Positions 32,852 to 40,979 of a stretch of DNA of 44,814 bases are shown in pieces; positions within the stretch are counted from its first letter, which is position 1; each line of letters begins with the position of its first letter. Origin of the DNA: an uncultured Alphaproteobacteria bacterium. Its GTDB lineage: Bacteria; Pseudomonadota; Alphaproteobacteria; RF32; CAG-239. The position numbers and the translations under genes were made by a program. Where the stretch lies: assembly GCA_944391615.1 (NCBI GenBank), contig CALXUE010000012.1, positions 1 through 44,814 of the forward strand, in the 5' to 3' direction. A model generated the notes under the pieces. It was not told the DNA's origin, searched no databases, and saw only the letters and a program-made list of their open reading frames with translations.

Positions 32852-33319
32852 ATGGATGACAAGGTGTTTCGCTATTCGATGAAAGCAATTATTATTCAAG
32901 ATGGAAAGTTGTTGGTGGAAAGTTGCGACTATGGGCGCGGGCGCTTTTGCAAACTTCCAGGTGGTGGTCATCAATGGGGTGAAACAATGGTGCAAGCTCT
33001 TGAACGCGAGTGCAAAGAGGAACTTAATATTGTGGTTAAACCTTTGCGATTGGTGTTTGTTCGTGATTATATTGCTAAAAATCATAATACTACGATTGAT
33101 TTGCCGTGTTTTCATCAAGCGGAGTTGATGTTTGAGTGTTCGGTGGAAGATTTTTCAACATTATCTCTCGGGATTGAGCCGGATGGAGATGGGGAAGAAA
33201 TTAAATGGTTGGAGATTGATGCGCTAGAAAATTCTGATTTTTTTCCGAAAGCGATTATTCCGTATTTGAAAAATATCAAAGATATTAAAGAAACAATTAT
33301 TTTGGGTGATGTTAATTAA
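32852..33319 (+). CDS. Nudix hydrolase
   Basis: A 155-residue Nudix protein with the box GGHQWGETMVQALERECKEELNI, in which the usual Gly after EE-x is Asn. The catalytic glutamates are kept, so activity is plausible. The His-rich GGGHQWGE is typical of ADP-ribose or nucleotide-sugar type Nudix proteins, but the substrate is not determined. GAGAGGTG precedes the ATG. The HAD hydrolase follows after 82 bp. Confidence 0.85.
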   Translation: MDDKVFRYSMKAIIIQDGKLLVESCDYGRGRFCKLPGGGHQWGETMVQALERECKEELNIVVKPLRLVFVRDYIAKNHNTTIDLPCFHQAELMFECSVEDFSTLSLGIEPDGDGEEIKWLEIDALENSDFFPKAIIPYLKNIKDIKETIILGDVN

Positions 33320-33401
33320 AAAAATGAGATTTTGATGTGCGGGATGCCGGATTTTAGGGTTGAGCAGTTTGAAGTTGTTGAAAATTAGGAAAGAGGAGAA
33401 A

Positions 33402-34010
33402 ATGGCAATAAAATATTGCGTGTGGGACGTGGGGCAAGTTATTTATCCTTTTTCTTTAGATTATCTCAATGAATGGGCGTTTTCTAAAACGGTTGATAAA
33501 GCAGATTTTCAAAACAAAGGCGGCGTGAAAACATTTGACTACAATCCCTATATGTTAGGGGAAGAGGATGATGTGGTGTTTTGCAAAAATTTGTGTTTGG
33601 AATATAATATTCCTTTTGACGGGCAGACGGTGTTTGAAATCAGTCAAGCATTGCACCAAGGGGTTGGAAAATTTTTTGATGAAACGCTGGAAACTATGAA
33701 GATTTTATCTCAGAAAGGTATTCAAAACTGTATTTTATCAAATGCTCTTCCGATGTTGGAGGATACGGCTGCAAATTTGGTTGCGAAAAATTATCTGTTT
33801 ACATCATATCAATTAGGGCTTTTGAAGCCTAATCCTGATATTTATAAAAAGGTTCGGCAACGTTTGGGGTGCGCGTTTGAGGAAATGATTTTTGTTGATG
33901 ATAAAGTGCGAAATGTTTTGTCAGCAAAAAATTTGGGTATTCATGGAATTGTTTTTAATCCAAAGACGGTTAGAAATGATTGTGAACGGATAATTCAAGA
34001 AAATTGTTAG
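33402..34010 (+). CDS. HAD-IA family hydrolase (YihX-like)
   Basis: A 202-residue HAD phosphatase. Motif I is VWDVGQVIYP, where the second Asp of DxD is replaced as in YihX-type proteins (FDLGNVI); motif II is CILSNA; the lysine motif is LGLLKPNPDIYKKV; motif IV is IFVDDKVRNVLSA. YihX dephosphorylates alpha-glucose-1-phosphate; the substrate here is not known. The ATG at 33402 follows GAGGAG; an in-frame TTG 14 codons upstream is not favoured. Confidence 0.85.
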   Translation: MAIKYCVWDVGQVIYPFSLDYLNEWAFSKTVDKADFQNKGGVKTFDYNPYMLGEEDDVVFCKNLCLEYNIPFDGQTVFEISQALHQGVGKFFDETLETMKILSQKGIQNCILSNALPMLEDTAANLVAKNYLFTSYQLGLLKPNPDIYKKVRQRLGCAFEEMIFVDDKVRNVLSAKNLGIHGIVFNPKTVRNDCERIIQENC

Positions 34011-34031
34011 CATAAAAAAGGAGGTTTGGTT

Positions 34032-34344
34032 ATGGGCGAGCGCTTTAAGTTGTTTGGGGTTGATATGGACTGTTATGGCTTGGGATTGCTTGCGGTCGGA
34101 TGTTGTGGCTTTGATGCAAAAATATTTGCAAAGAGGGGTGCAGGTTTCTTTGCCTAGTCGTGCTGAAAGTTTGGGGTTGTGCTCTATGGTTAATGTGCCT
34201 TGTGTTAATCAGACATTGACTATTTTGGCTCGGTATGGTGTTCCGGTTAAAACGGTTGATGCGGACCGGTCTTGGTCTTTGTTTTGTCGGGATAATGAAT
34301 ATCCGCACGGACGAGGTGTGTGCCGCTTTATTATTCGAGGTTGA
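34032..34344 (+). pseudogene. Probable frameshifted small gene
   Basis: AGGAGG lies seven nt before the ATG at 34032, which opens MGERFKLFGVDMDCYGLG. That frame ends after 41 codons, while a second frame continues DVVALMQKYLQRGVQVSLPSRAESLGLCSMVNVPCVNQTLTILARYGVPVKTVDADRSWSLF to 34344. Joined near 34080-34100 they give ~100 residues of protein-like sequence. No family is recognised. Alternatively the second frame alone is a gene with a poor start. Confidence 0.4.
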
Positions 34345-34355
34345 TGTGATGATGG

Positions 34356-34388
34356 GTGCTGAAGTTTTGTGACTTCGGCACTCTTTTT
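34356..34388 (+). terminator. Intrinsic terminator
   Basis: GTGC-GAAGT pairs with ACTTC-GCAC across a short loop, followed by six T residues. Confidence 0.85.
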
Positions 34389-34461
34389 TGTTTGACTCTG
34401 ATAAGGGGAAAATGTATGCTTGCAAAGTTTGTTTTATTATTAATTTAATCTTATTATATGT

Positions 34462-35196
34462 ATGAATATTATTAAGTATTTGAAAAAGGTTTTGAGGCCG
34501 TTGTTGGTGAATCTGAATTTGGAATATTTGGATTTGAATGTGGAGCCTACGGCTAATTCGCCCCTTGTGGTTTGGGAAAAATGGATTGAACTAGCTCATT
34601 GGCGCAAGGTTTATGAATGTTGGCTGCATGTGGCTGATTTTACTGATGACTGGGGTTATCCGCTTTATTATGGATATGTGCGGCAGTTGATGGAAAAACG
34701 CTTGGCGCAAATCGAACATCCGGTGTTGCCTGATATGTTTTTTGAAAAACATTATAATTGCGTGGTGGTTAAGGCGGGCAGTGATCGTGAGGAAATTTTG
34801 CATGGTTTGGCTTTGCAAATGACACGCAAAATGAGACCTCAATTTGTGGTGGATGATAATCATAAACTTATCGGTTTTGCTCTCTCCCCTCAGCTGATTA
34901 TTGCCGGTGTATCGGCTCTTGGTGTGTGGCCTTCAAAAGCTGCTGCAATTGTTGCTGAAAATGAGCTTGCTTTCTTGTCTCAAAGCGAAGCTAAGTGTGT
35001 CACTCGTCAAAAAGATTTGCTTTGTGAGATGATGCGGGAGGCTGGTGTGCCGGATATTTCTCAACTTGAAAGTTTTCCGTTACATGTTGTCGGTGATGAT
35101 TGGGTGGTCGATGTTTGGTCTTTTTGTCCGGATGATAACGGTAAACATTTTAGATGCACGGAAGCGCGTGAATTGCGCTTCTTGGCGAAGATTTGA
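34462..35196 (+). CDS. Hypothetical protein (244 aa)
   Basis: A soluble, Trp-rich 244-residue protein I do not recognise. Stretches such as WIELAHWRKVYECWLHVADFTDDWGYPLYYGYVRQLM look helical, and the middle (FVVDDNHKLIGFALSPQLIIAGVSALGVWPSKAAAIVAENEL) is well ordered. There is no Shine-Dalgarno sequence; TTATTATTAATT lies 16 nt before the ATG. No motif suggests a role. Confidence 0.65.
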   Translation: MNIIKYLKKVLRPLLVNLNLEYLDLNVEPTANSPLVVWEKWIELAHWRKVYECWLHVADFTDDWGYPLYYGYVRQLMEKRLAQIEHPVLPDMFFEKHYNCVVVKAGSDREEILHGLALQMTRKMRPQFVVDDNHKLIGFALSPQLIIAGVSALGVWPSKAAAIVAENELAFLSQSEAKCVTRQKDLLCEMMREAGVPDISQLESFPLHVVGDDWVVDVWSFCPDDNGKHFRCTEARELRFLAKI

Positions 35197-35262
35197 AAAA
35201 TTTGGGCGAGGGTGTTTCCTTGCCCCTTTTTTTGTGCTTTTTCTTCTTTTGAGGTGAAGATT

Positions 35263-35290
35263 CTGCTTGCAAATCAAAAATTTGTATGTT
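35263..35290 (+). promoter_or_regulatory. Promoter of rplQ
   Basis: CTGCTT (35263-35268), 16 nt, TATGTT (35285-35290), then ACAA. The same spacing and the TATGTTACAA sequence occur at the rpsJ promoter. A small hairpin (GCTTTGC/GCAAAGC, 35368-35385) lies in the leader. Confidence 0.6.
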
Positions 35291-35410
35291 ACAAAGGCTT
35301 CCGAATTAAGTTGTTTCCGTGCATTTGGTCCTTGTCGGCCGCGGTGGCGGAGGCATTGGTTTTATCCGCTTTGCCCTTGCAAAGCACTTTATCATTGAAA
35401 GGAAAAAGTC

Positions 35411-35878
35411 ATGAGACATGGAATGGCTCACAGAAAATTTAGTATGACTAAAAGCCAGAGAAGAGCTTTGTTCTCTAATCTTACAAACGCTTTGTTAACC
35501 CATGAACAAATCAAAATCACTTTGCCTCGTGCTAAGGAACTCAGAACCTTTGCCGACAATATGATTACTTTTGCCAAGAAAGGTGATTTGAACAGCAGAA
35601 GATTGGCTTTGGCCTTTTTGCGCGATAATGAAGTTGTTAGCAAGTTGTTTTCTACTTTGGCTGAACGCTATAAAAACCGCAACGGTGGTTATACTCGCGT
35701 GTTGAAAGCCGGTTTGCGTTATGGCGACTGCGCTCCGATGGCTATCGTTGAGTTGGTTGACCGCGACGTTAATGCTAAAGGTGCTAAAGATTTGGCTCGC
35801 GTTAAAGCTGAAAAAGCTGCTATTGCCGAAGCTCAAAAAGAAATGGCAGCTGCTGCTCAAACTTCTGAAAGCAAATAA
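35411..35878 (+). CDS. rplQ: 50S ribosomal protein L17
   Basis: A 155-residue 50S protein. MRHGMAHRKFSMTKSQRRALFSNLTNALLTHEQIKITLPRAKELR is diagnostic, with GGYTRVLKAGLRYGDCAPMAIVELVDR following. It is longer than E. coli L17 (127) because of an Ala/Lys/Glu-rich tail. AAAGGA precedes the ATG. It is displaced 4.9 kb from rpoA and has its own promoter and terminator. Confidence 0.98.
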   Translation: MRHGMAHRKFSMTKSQRRALFSNLTNALLTHEQIKITLPRAKELRTFADNMITFAKKGDLNSRRLALAFLRDNEVVSKLFSTLAERYKNRNGGYTRVLKAGLRYGDCAPMAIVELVDRDVNAKGAKDLARVKAEKAAIAEAQKEMAAAAQTSESK

Positions 35879-35898
35879 ACAACTCTTTTGTGTTGATG

Positions 35899-35928
35899 AA
35901 AAAGGTCGCCTTTATGGCGGCCTTTTTT
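35899..35928 (+). terminator. Terminator after rplQ
   Basis: AAAAGG-CGCC pairs with GGCG-CCTTTT, followed by further T residues. Confidence 0.92.
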
Positions 35929-35947
35929 GTTTTCTTTTGTTTGGGGG

Positions 35948-35975
35948 TTGACAAAAATTTTCTCTGTGGTATTGA
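35948..35975 (+). promoter_or_regulatory. Promoter of the racemase-like gene
   Basis: TTGACA (35948-35953), 16 nt, TATTGA (35970-35975). The leader that follows is very T-rich. Confidence 0.5.
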
Positions 35976-36036
35976 TTCTTCTATCTTCTTATTACTGATA
36001 TATTATTTTTTTTGTTTAATCTTAAATTTTTTTTCT

Positions 36037-36759
36037 ATGGATGTTTTGCAGAAAAAAAAGATTGGCATTATCGGCGGAGTGTCGGCTGTTTCTTCCAGTA
36101 TGATTTATCTGCGTACTGCTTTGCAGTATAATGCCGAAAATCAAAGTCGCGGAAAGTTAATCTTTCCGGAGATTGATTTAACTAGCCTTAATATGGCCGA
36201 ATTCAAAAATGCTCTCAGTGCTGAAAATTATGATGAACTGGTTCGCATTTTTGTTAAAGCTATGCGTGCTTTGCCTCAGGTGAAACTCTGGGTTTTGGCC
36301 AGTAATACCGCTCATTGCGTGATTGACAGGCTTAAAGATGTGACCGGTGCTCAGTTTATTGACGGGCGCGAGGTGTTGGCTCAGGCCGCTTTGAAAGATG
36401 GTTATCACAAAATTTTGCTCTTGGGGGCTCAGTTTACGATGAAAAAAGATTTTTATCGGGCTTTCTTTGAACAAAAAGGTTTAGAAATTGTGGTGCCTTG
36501 TGACGAGGTTTGTGAACATATTGACAGGTTGATTTATGAAAAGCTTTGTCATGGTAATTTGAGTGAAGAAGAGCTTTCAACCGTTGCGGATTATTTGTCT
36601 AAGCTTATGCTTAAAATGAAAAATGTGCAGGGAGTCGAGGCTGCTTTTTTTGCTTGCACGGAATTTATGCTCTTGGAGGATTTTTCTTTTCCTATTCCGG
36701 TTTATGACGTGACAACGCTTTTAATCAATGAGGCTTGCCGCCAGTGCTATATGGATTGA
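36037..36759 (+). CDS. Aspartate/glutamate racemase family protein
   Basis: A 240-residue protein of the two-cysteine racemase family. KKKIGIIGGVSAVSSSMIYLR is the usual start, and the second catalytic site is FFACTEFMLL. The first site, normally CNTAH, reads ASNTAH, with Ser in place of the Cys. It may therefore racemise only one enantiomer, have another activity or be inactive. The frame is open 49 codons upstream, but those residues look like promoter sequence, so the ATG at 36037 is chosen. No Shine-Dalgarno sequence. Confidence 0.8.
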   Translation: MDVLQKKKIGIIGGVSAVSSSMIYLRTALQYNAENQSRGKLIFPEIDLTSLNMAEFKNALSAENYDELVRIFVKAMRALPQVKLWVLASNTAHCVIDRLKDVTGAQFIDGREVLAQAALKDGYHKILLLGAQFTMKKDFYRAFFEQKGLEIVVPCDEVCEHIDRLIYEKLCHGNLSEEELSTVADYLSKLMLKMKNVQGVEAAFFACTEFMLLEDFSFPIPVYDVTTLLINEACRQCYMD

Positions 36760-36796
36760 TTTTTTTGTTTATTTATTATTTTAAATTTTTTTTATT

Positions 36797-37318
36797 ATGA
36801 ATACCATTATCAACGGAAAAGTGTTGTTTAAACACATTGAAAATCGTGAAGTTCTTGTGAACATTGAAACGAAGGACAACAAAAAACTTGGTTTTGTTTT
36901 GGGATGTGCTGAAAATTTGGCCAAAGCTTATCCTCAGTTGTGGGTGGCTATGAATGTTTGTCAGGATGTAACGCTGAATTTGCAAAACGGGCAGGTGATG
37001 TCTTTGTCTGCCGACCAAAAAAATTTTGACCTTAAGGGGTTGAATAATGTCGGAGTTAAGTTTCGGGATAAACCAGAGCGTAAGCTTATGGCGAAGTTTT
37101 TGAAATGTGCGCAACGCGGTAATTCCGTTAAGCTTTTTCTGACAAAAGGGGAGAGCTCTTTTTATACATTGCGGTGTCAGAATGAAACAGATGCTGTTCG
37201 GGTGTGTCAGAAGTTGGGCAAATCTAAACGAAATGATGCTCTGGTTTTGCAACAGGAAGCTGACGGATCGATTTCTGCGGTGGTGAACACAACGCAGGCT
37301 TTTGAAGTGAATTGTTGA
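36797..37318 (+). CDS. Hypothetical protein (173 aa)
   Basis: A soluble, basic 173-residue protein with no family recognised. It has a beta-rich N-terminal half (NGKVLFKHIENREVLVNIETKDNKKLGFVLGCAENLAKAYP) and many Lys. It starts 37 bp after the racemase-like gene and may share its transcript. No Shine-Dalgarno sequence; the leader is TTTATTATTTTAAA-like. A strong terminator follows. Confidence 0.65.
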   Translation: MNTIINGKVLFKHIENREVLVNIETKDNKKLGFVLGCAENLAKAYPQLWVAMNVCQDVTLNLQNGQVMSLSADQKNFDLKGLNNVGVKFRDKPERKLMAKFLKCAQRGNSVKLFLTKGESSFYTLRCQNETDAVRVCQKLGKSKRNDALVLQQEADGSISAVVNTTQAFEVNC

Positions 37319-37336
37319 TAAAACTGTTTTTTTAAG

Positions 37337-37370
37337 CGGGATGAAAAAATTTTTTTCATCCCGTTTTTTT
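37337..37370 (+). terminator. Strong intrinsic terminator
   Basis: CGGGATGAAAAAA pairs with TTTTTTCATCCCG, followed by seven or more T residues. Confidence 0.93.
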
Positions 37371-37373
37371 TAT

Positions 37374-37401
37374 TTGACTTTTCTGTCTATGCGCGTATGC
37401 T
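37374..37401 (+). promoter_or_regulatory. Promoter of the 37444 gene
   Basis: TTGACT (37374-37379), 16 nt, TATGCT (37396-37401), followed by a ~35-nt leader with TTATTATTAACT. Confidence 0.6.
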
Positions 37402-37443
37402 CTTGATTGATGTTTTTTATTATTAACTTTAATCTTATAACTT

Positions 37444-38217
37444 ATGGAACTATTATTATCTTCTAATCACATTTTTGTGATTTTGGCTTTGGTTGCCTTT
37501 ATTATGGTTATTTTATGCTTTTATTTTGGGTGTAAGTCGCCGTATCTTTTTGATACGGTTGATGAATGGCAAGAATGGATTAATCAGGCGTCTTATAAAG
37601 AATTGGTGGTTAAGCGTTTGGCTCTAGTGGCTGATTCTCATAAAAATCCGCCAGTTTATCAAAAAATTGTTCAGCTTATTGACAGGGCTTTACTCGTTGA
37701 AAAAAAAGTTCCTCTTGATACGGATAATGCTTTGATTGTTGACGATATAAATGATTTTGTTGAGCAAGTTATGAATACACAGATACATGCTGCTTTTTCT
37801 GGTTTTTGTTGTTTGCCTTATAATTTGCCAAAAATTGTTGTTGTTAGAATCCCTCAAGATGATAGATATGGGCAGTTGCTTGGTGTTCAGATTGCGGATG
37901 ATTTGTTGATTTGCCCACCTAAAATTTCTTTGGACTACAAGGCGGATGAAGCTTTGCATTTTGCAAAGTTTAATCATAGGCAATTGTTAAATGCTGCTGA
38001 TGTTGGGAGGTTGAAAAAACTTGCTGGAAATGTGGCTCGTACTTTTCGTTGTGTCGATATTGATTTTGATGACAAAGCCATATTTTGGGGGTTGGCAGAA
38101 AGTGATGATTTATCCCTTTCGGAGGAGGATTTGTTGATTGCTTATGCGCTTTATTCCGGGCATGATTGTTCTAATGTGAAGCTTGATGAAAAACGGGCTT
38201 TGATTTGTAAGATTTAA
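37444..38217 (+). CDS. Hypothetical protein with N-terminal membrane anchor
   Basis: A 257-residue protein. Residues ~10-29 (IFVILALVAFIMVILCFYFG) form one membrane helix; the rest is soluble and acidic, probably cytoplasmic or periplasmic, with no motif I recognise. There is no Shine-Dalgarno sequence; TTATTATTAACT lies 15 nt before the ATG. It is a single-gene unit between two terminators. Confidence 0.65.
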   Translation: MELLLSSNHIFVILALVAFIMVILCFYFGCKSPYLFDTVDEWQEWINQASYKELVVKRLALVADSHKNPPVYQKIVQLIDRALLVEKKVPLDTDNALIVDDINDFVEQVMNTQIHAAFSGFCCLPYNLPKIVVVRIPQDDRYGQLLGVQIADDLLICPPKISLDYKADEALHFAKFNHRQLLNAADVGRLKKLAGNVARTFRCVDIDFDDKAIFWGLAESDDLSLSEEDLLIAYALYSGHDCSNVKLDEKRALICKI

Positions 38218-38231
38218 TTATTGTTTTGATT

Positions 38232-38261
38232 GCTCTTTATGTTTGCATAAAGGGCTTTTTT
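38232..38261 (+). terminator. Intrinsic terminator
   Basis: GCTCTTTATG pairs with CATAAAGGGC (one mismatch-type pair), followed by five or more T residues. Confidence 0.88.
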
Positions 38262-38267
38262 ATTGTT

Positions 38268-38960
38268 TTATTCTGCTATCATTTCTATGCGGCCGTTTTG
38301 CGCATATATCTTTTGTATGCGGCCGTTTTGTGCAACAGTAGCGGCCATCAGCGCCTGAAACGCCGCGTCTTGATTGCTGTGTTGTAAAAGCAAGCTTATG
38401 GTTTCATCCGGAAGATCTTGCATAACCGCTACGGTTAACGGGTATATCTCTTGTTGATTTATTGTAGTTGGGAGATTTGCGTCTGCTCCCGATGATATCA
38501 GGTCGTTTATGATCTTGTAGCTCAAGCGGTTTTGCAACGCATAAATTAACGGCGTTTTTGTGAAGCTGGTGGGGAAATTTATGTCAGAGCCATAATTTAT
38601 CAGCAAAATGATATTTTCTTCTCTGGCGGCAAAATTTAGGGCTTTATGAAGGGCTGTTTCCCCCAAATCATTTTGTGCGGAAATGTTGGCGCCGCCATTG
38701 ACCAAGGCTTTGATGATTTGAGGGGATGCGTTCCTCTCTGCGGCGGTGGTCAAAGGTGTTTCTCCGTTGGTGTATCTTTTGTTTAAGTATGCGCCCTTTT
38801 GTATGCCGGAGTTTACCAAATCTATGCTATTGGCTATGATTCCGTCGTATAAGGTTTGGTCTGCATTCTCCGATGCTGTTGCGCAACCGGCCCAAACTAG
38901 TATTCCAAATATGATATATGAAAAAAAATTGCGCAATCCGTTCTCCGATTTTTTTTGCAT
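38268..38960 (-). CDS. Exported ankyrin-repeat protein
   Basis: A 230-residue protein. Residues ~10-30 (NFFSYIIFGILVWAGCATAS) are a signal sequence ending in a possible but imperfect lipobox (WAGC). At least four ankyrin repeats follow, for example NGETPLTTAAERNASPQIIKALVNGGANISAQNDLGETALHKALNF. The ATG at 38960 puts the signal sequence at the N terminus; earlier in-frame starts would lie in thrS and run through a terminator-like hairpin. The extreme C terminus holds a recent 10-residue duplication (AQNGRI twice). Ankyrin repeats bind other proteins; the partner is unknown. Confidence 0.8.
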   Translation of the reverse strand: MQKKSENGLRNFFSYIIFGILVWAGCATASENADQTLYDGIIANSIDLVNSGIQKGAYLNKRYTNGETPLTTAAERNASPQIIKALVNGGANISAQNDLGETALHKALNFAAREENIILLINYGSDINFPTSFTKTPLIYALQNRLSYKIINDLISSGADANLPTTINQQEIYPLTVAVMQDLPDETISLLLQHSNQDAAFQALMAATVAQNGRIQKIYAQNGRIEMIAE

Positions 38961-38967
38961 AAAAATT

Positions 38968-39000
38968 ACCGCCGGCTCTATTGTATAAAACCGGCGGTTA
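38968..39000 (-). terminator. Hairpin between thrS and the ankyrin gene
   Basis: ACCGCCGG pairs with CCGGCGGT across a ~16-nt loop; on the minus strand it is followed by AATTTTT and then the ankyrin start codon. It probably reduces read-through from thrS. Confidence 0.75.
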
Positions 39001-39015
39001 ATTTTTGGTTGATTT

Positions 39016-40947
39016 TTACTCATGAAGATGCGGCATTTGCGCTTCTTCAACGATATTGGAAATGAAATCTTCCAATTTTAATATTTCTTGTTTTTCTACA
39101 CCCAGACGGCGAATCGTAACTGTGCCGTTTTCTTTTTCTTTGGCACCGACGATTGCGATTATCGGCGTTTTGCTTAATGAATGTTCTCTTATCTTATAAG
39201 TGATTTTTTCATTACGCAAATCGGTGTTGGCACTGATGCCTGCTTTGCTCAGTTTGTCGGCGACTTCTTTGGCGTAATCATCAAATTCGCTGACAATCGG
39301 GCAGACCATAACTTGTTCCGGTGACAACCACAAAGGCAATTTGCCGGCATGGTTTTCAATCAATATACCGAGGAAGCGCTCGATTGAACCAAACAATGCA
39401 CGGTGCAACATCACCGGACGATGTTTTTCGCCGTCTTCTCCGATATAAGAAATATCAAATCTTTCAGGCAAGTTCATATCAACCTGAATTGTGCCACACT
39501 GCCATTCACGGCCGATTGCATCTTTCAAAATAAATTCAAGTTTCGGGCCGTAAAATGCGCCTTCACCAGCATTTATTTCATAAGCATATCCATGGCTCTC
39601 CAAGGCGTGAGCTAATGAATTTTCACACAAATCCCATATTTCATCCGAGCCGATACGGTAGATAGAATCCGGACGAGTTGAAAGATATATTTTAACCTCA
39701 TTAAAGCCAAAGTCTTTATAAATATCTAATATCAGCTTCAATGTGGTGATGCATTCTTCTTCCATTTGTTCAGGTGTGCAGAAAATGTGTGCATCATCTT
39801 GGGTGAACTCTCTTACACGCATTAATCCCATTAAGGAACCAGATGCTTCATAGCGGTTGACTTTGCCAAACTCAGCTATGCGTAGCGGCAAGTCACGGTA
39901 TGATTTGATGCCTTGTTTGTAAATCAACAAGCCTCCGGGGCAGTTCATCGGCTTAATGCAGAACCATTTGCCGTCTTCTGTTTGGCCGGAATAGTTGTGT
40001 GCACCATACTTGTCCCAGTGTCCGGACGTTTCCCACAAGACTCTATCCATAACGCGCGGGGTTGATACTTCAATGTAACCATTGTGTTCTTGGCGGTTAC
40101 GCATATATTCAATTAATTTGCGATAGATTTTGTAGCCTTTATCATGCCAGAATACTGCTCCAGGGGCATATTCCGGTTCAAAGTGGAACAAGTCCATCTC
40201 TTTGCCGATTTTGCGGTGGTCTCTCTTGGCGGCTTCTTCCAACATCAGTAGGTAAGCGTCCAAGTCTTTTTTGTCGGCCCATGCCGTGGCGTATATTCTT
40301 TGCAACATTTCTTTGCTGGAATCTCCGCGCCAATAGGCTCCGGCTACTTTGGTCAGCTTAAAGGCTGTGCCGATTTTGCCTGTTGAGGGTACGTGCGGAC
40401 CGCGGCATAAATCCGTAAAATCGCCTTGGCGATACAGAGAGATGGTCTCTCCTTCCGGTAAATCTTCAATTAATTCAACTTTATAATGTTCGCCTTTGTC
40501 TTTGAAAAACTTAATGGCTTCTTCTCGCGGCATAACCATACGTTCGATTTTTTCGTCGCGTTTGACAATTTCTCTCATCTTGTCTTCAATCTTGGCGAAG
40601 TCTTCAGTCGTGAATGGTTCTTTTCTCGAAAAGTCATAATAAAAACCATTTTCAATCGCCGGCCCTATTGTTACTTGAACATCAGGCCAAAGCTCTTTAA
40701 CGGCTTGTGCCATAACGTGTGAGCAGGAGTGGCGCAGAATGTGTAAGCCTTCTTTATCTTTGCCGGTGATGATGGTCACGGTTGCGTCGGTTGTGATAGG
40801 AGTGCTTAAATCCTGTAAGGTGCCGTTAACGTTGATAGCTAATGCTGCTTTTGCTAAATTGGGACTAATCTTGTTGGCAATGTCAAAGCCGTTGACACCG
40901 CTCTCCATTTCTAAAATGCTTCCATCCGGAAGTTTTATCGCAACCAT
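39016..40947 (-). CDS. thrS: Threonyl-tRNA synthetase
   Basis: A 643-residue class II synthetase. In order: TGS domain (residues 1-62), editing domain with LRHSCSHVMAQAVKELWP (~75-92), the catalytic core with CIKPMNCPGGLLIYK and RVREFTQDDAHIF, motif 3 in VMLHRALFGSIERFLGILIENHAG, and an anticodon-binding domain to the end. The Cys of MNCPG and the His residues of DDAHIF and VMLHR are the zinc ligands of the family. AGAGG precedes the ATG. It follows the GT4 gene by 32 bp. Confidence 0.98.
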   Translation of the reverse strand: MVAIKLPDGSILEMESGVNGFDIANKISPNLAKAALAINVNGTLQDLSTPITTDATVTIITGKDKEGLHILRHSCSHVMAQAVKELWPDVQVTIGPAIENGFYYDFSRKEPFTTEDFAKIEDKMREIVKRDEKIERMVMPREEAIKFFKDKGEHYKVELIEDLPEGETISLYRQGDFTDLCRGPHVPSTGKIGTAFKLTKVAGAYWRGDSSKEMLQRIYATAWADKKDLDAYLLMLEEAAKRDHRKIGKEMDLFHFEPEYAPGAVFWHDKGYKIYRKLIEYMRNRQEHNGYIEVSTPRVMDRVLWETSGHWDKYGAHNYSGQTEDGKWFCIKPMNCPGGLLIYKQGIKSYRDLPLRIAEFGKVNRYEASGSLMGLMRVREFTQDDAHIFCTPEQMEEECITTLKLILDIYKDFGFNEVKIYLSTRPDSIYRIGSDEIWDLCENSLAHALESHGYAYEINAGEGAFYGPKLEFILKDAIGREWQCGTIQVDMNLPERFDISYIGEDGEKHRPVMLHRALFGSIERFLGILIENHAGKLPLWLSPEQVMVCPIVSEFDDYAKEVADKLSKAGISANTDLRNEKITYKIREHSLSKTPIIAIVGAKEKENGTVTIRRLGVEKQEILKLEDFISNIVEEAQMPHLHE

Positions 40948-40979
40948 TTTAAAACCTCTTTTCTTTTTTAAGTTGTTAT

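Noticed and set aside
38961..39050. Longer N terminus for the ankyrin protein, starting inside thrS
   Set aside because: The added residues would be encoded by the thrS end and a terminator hairpin and would bury the signal sequence.
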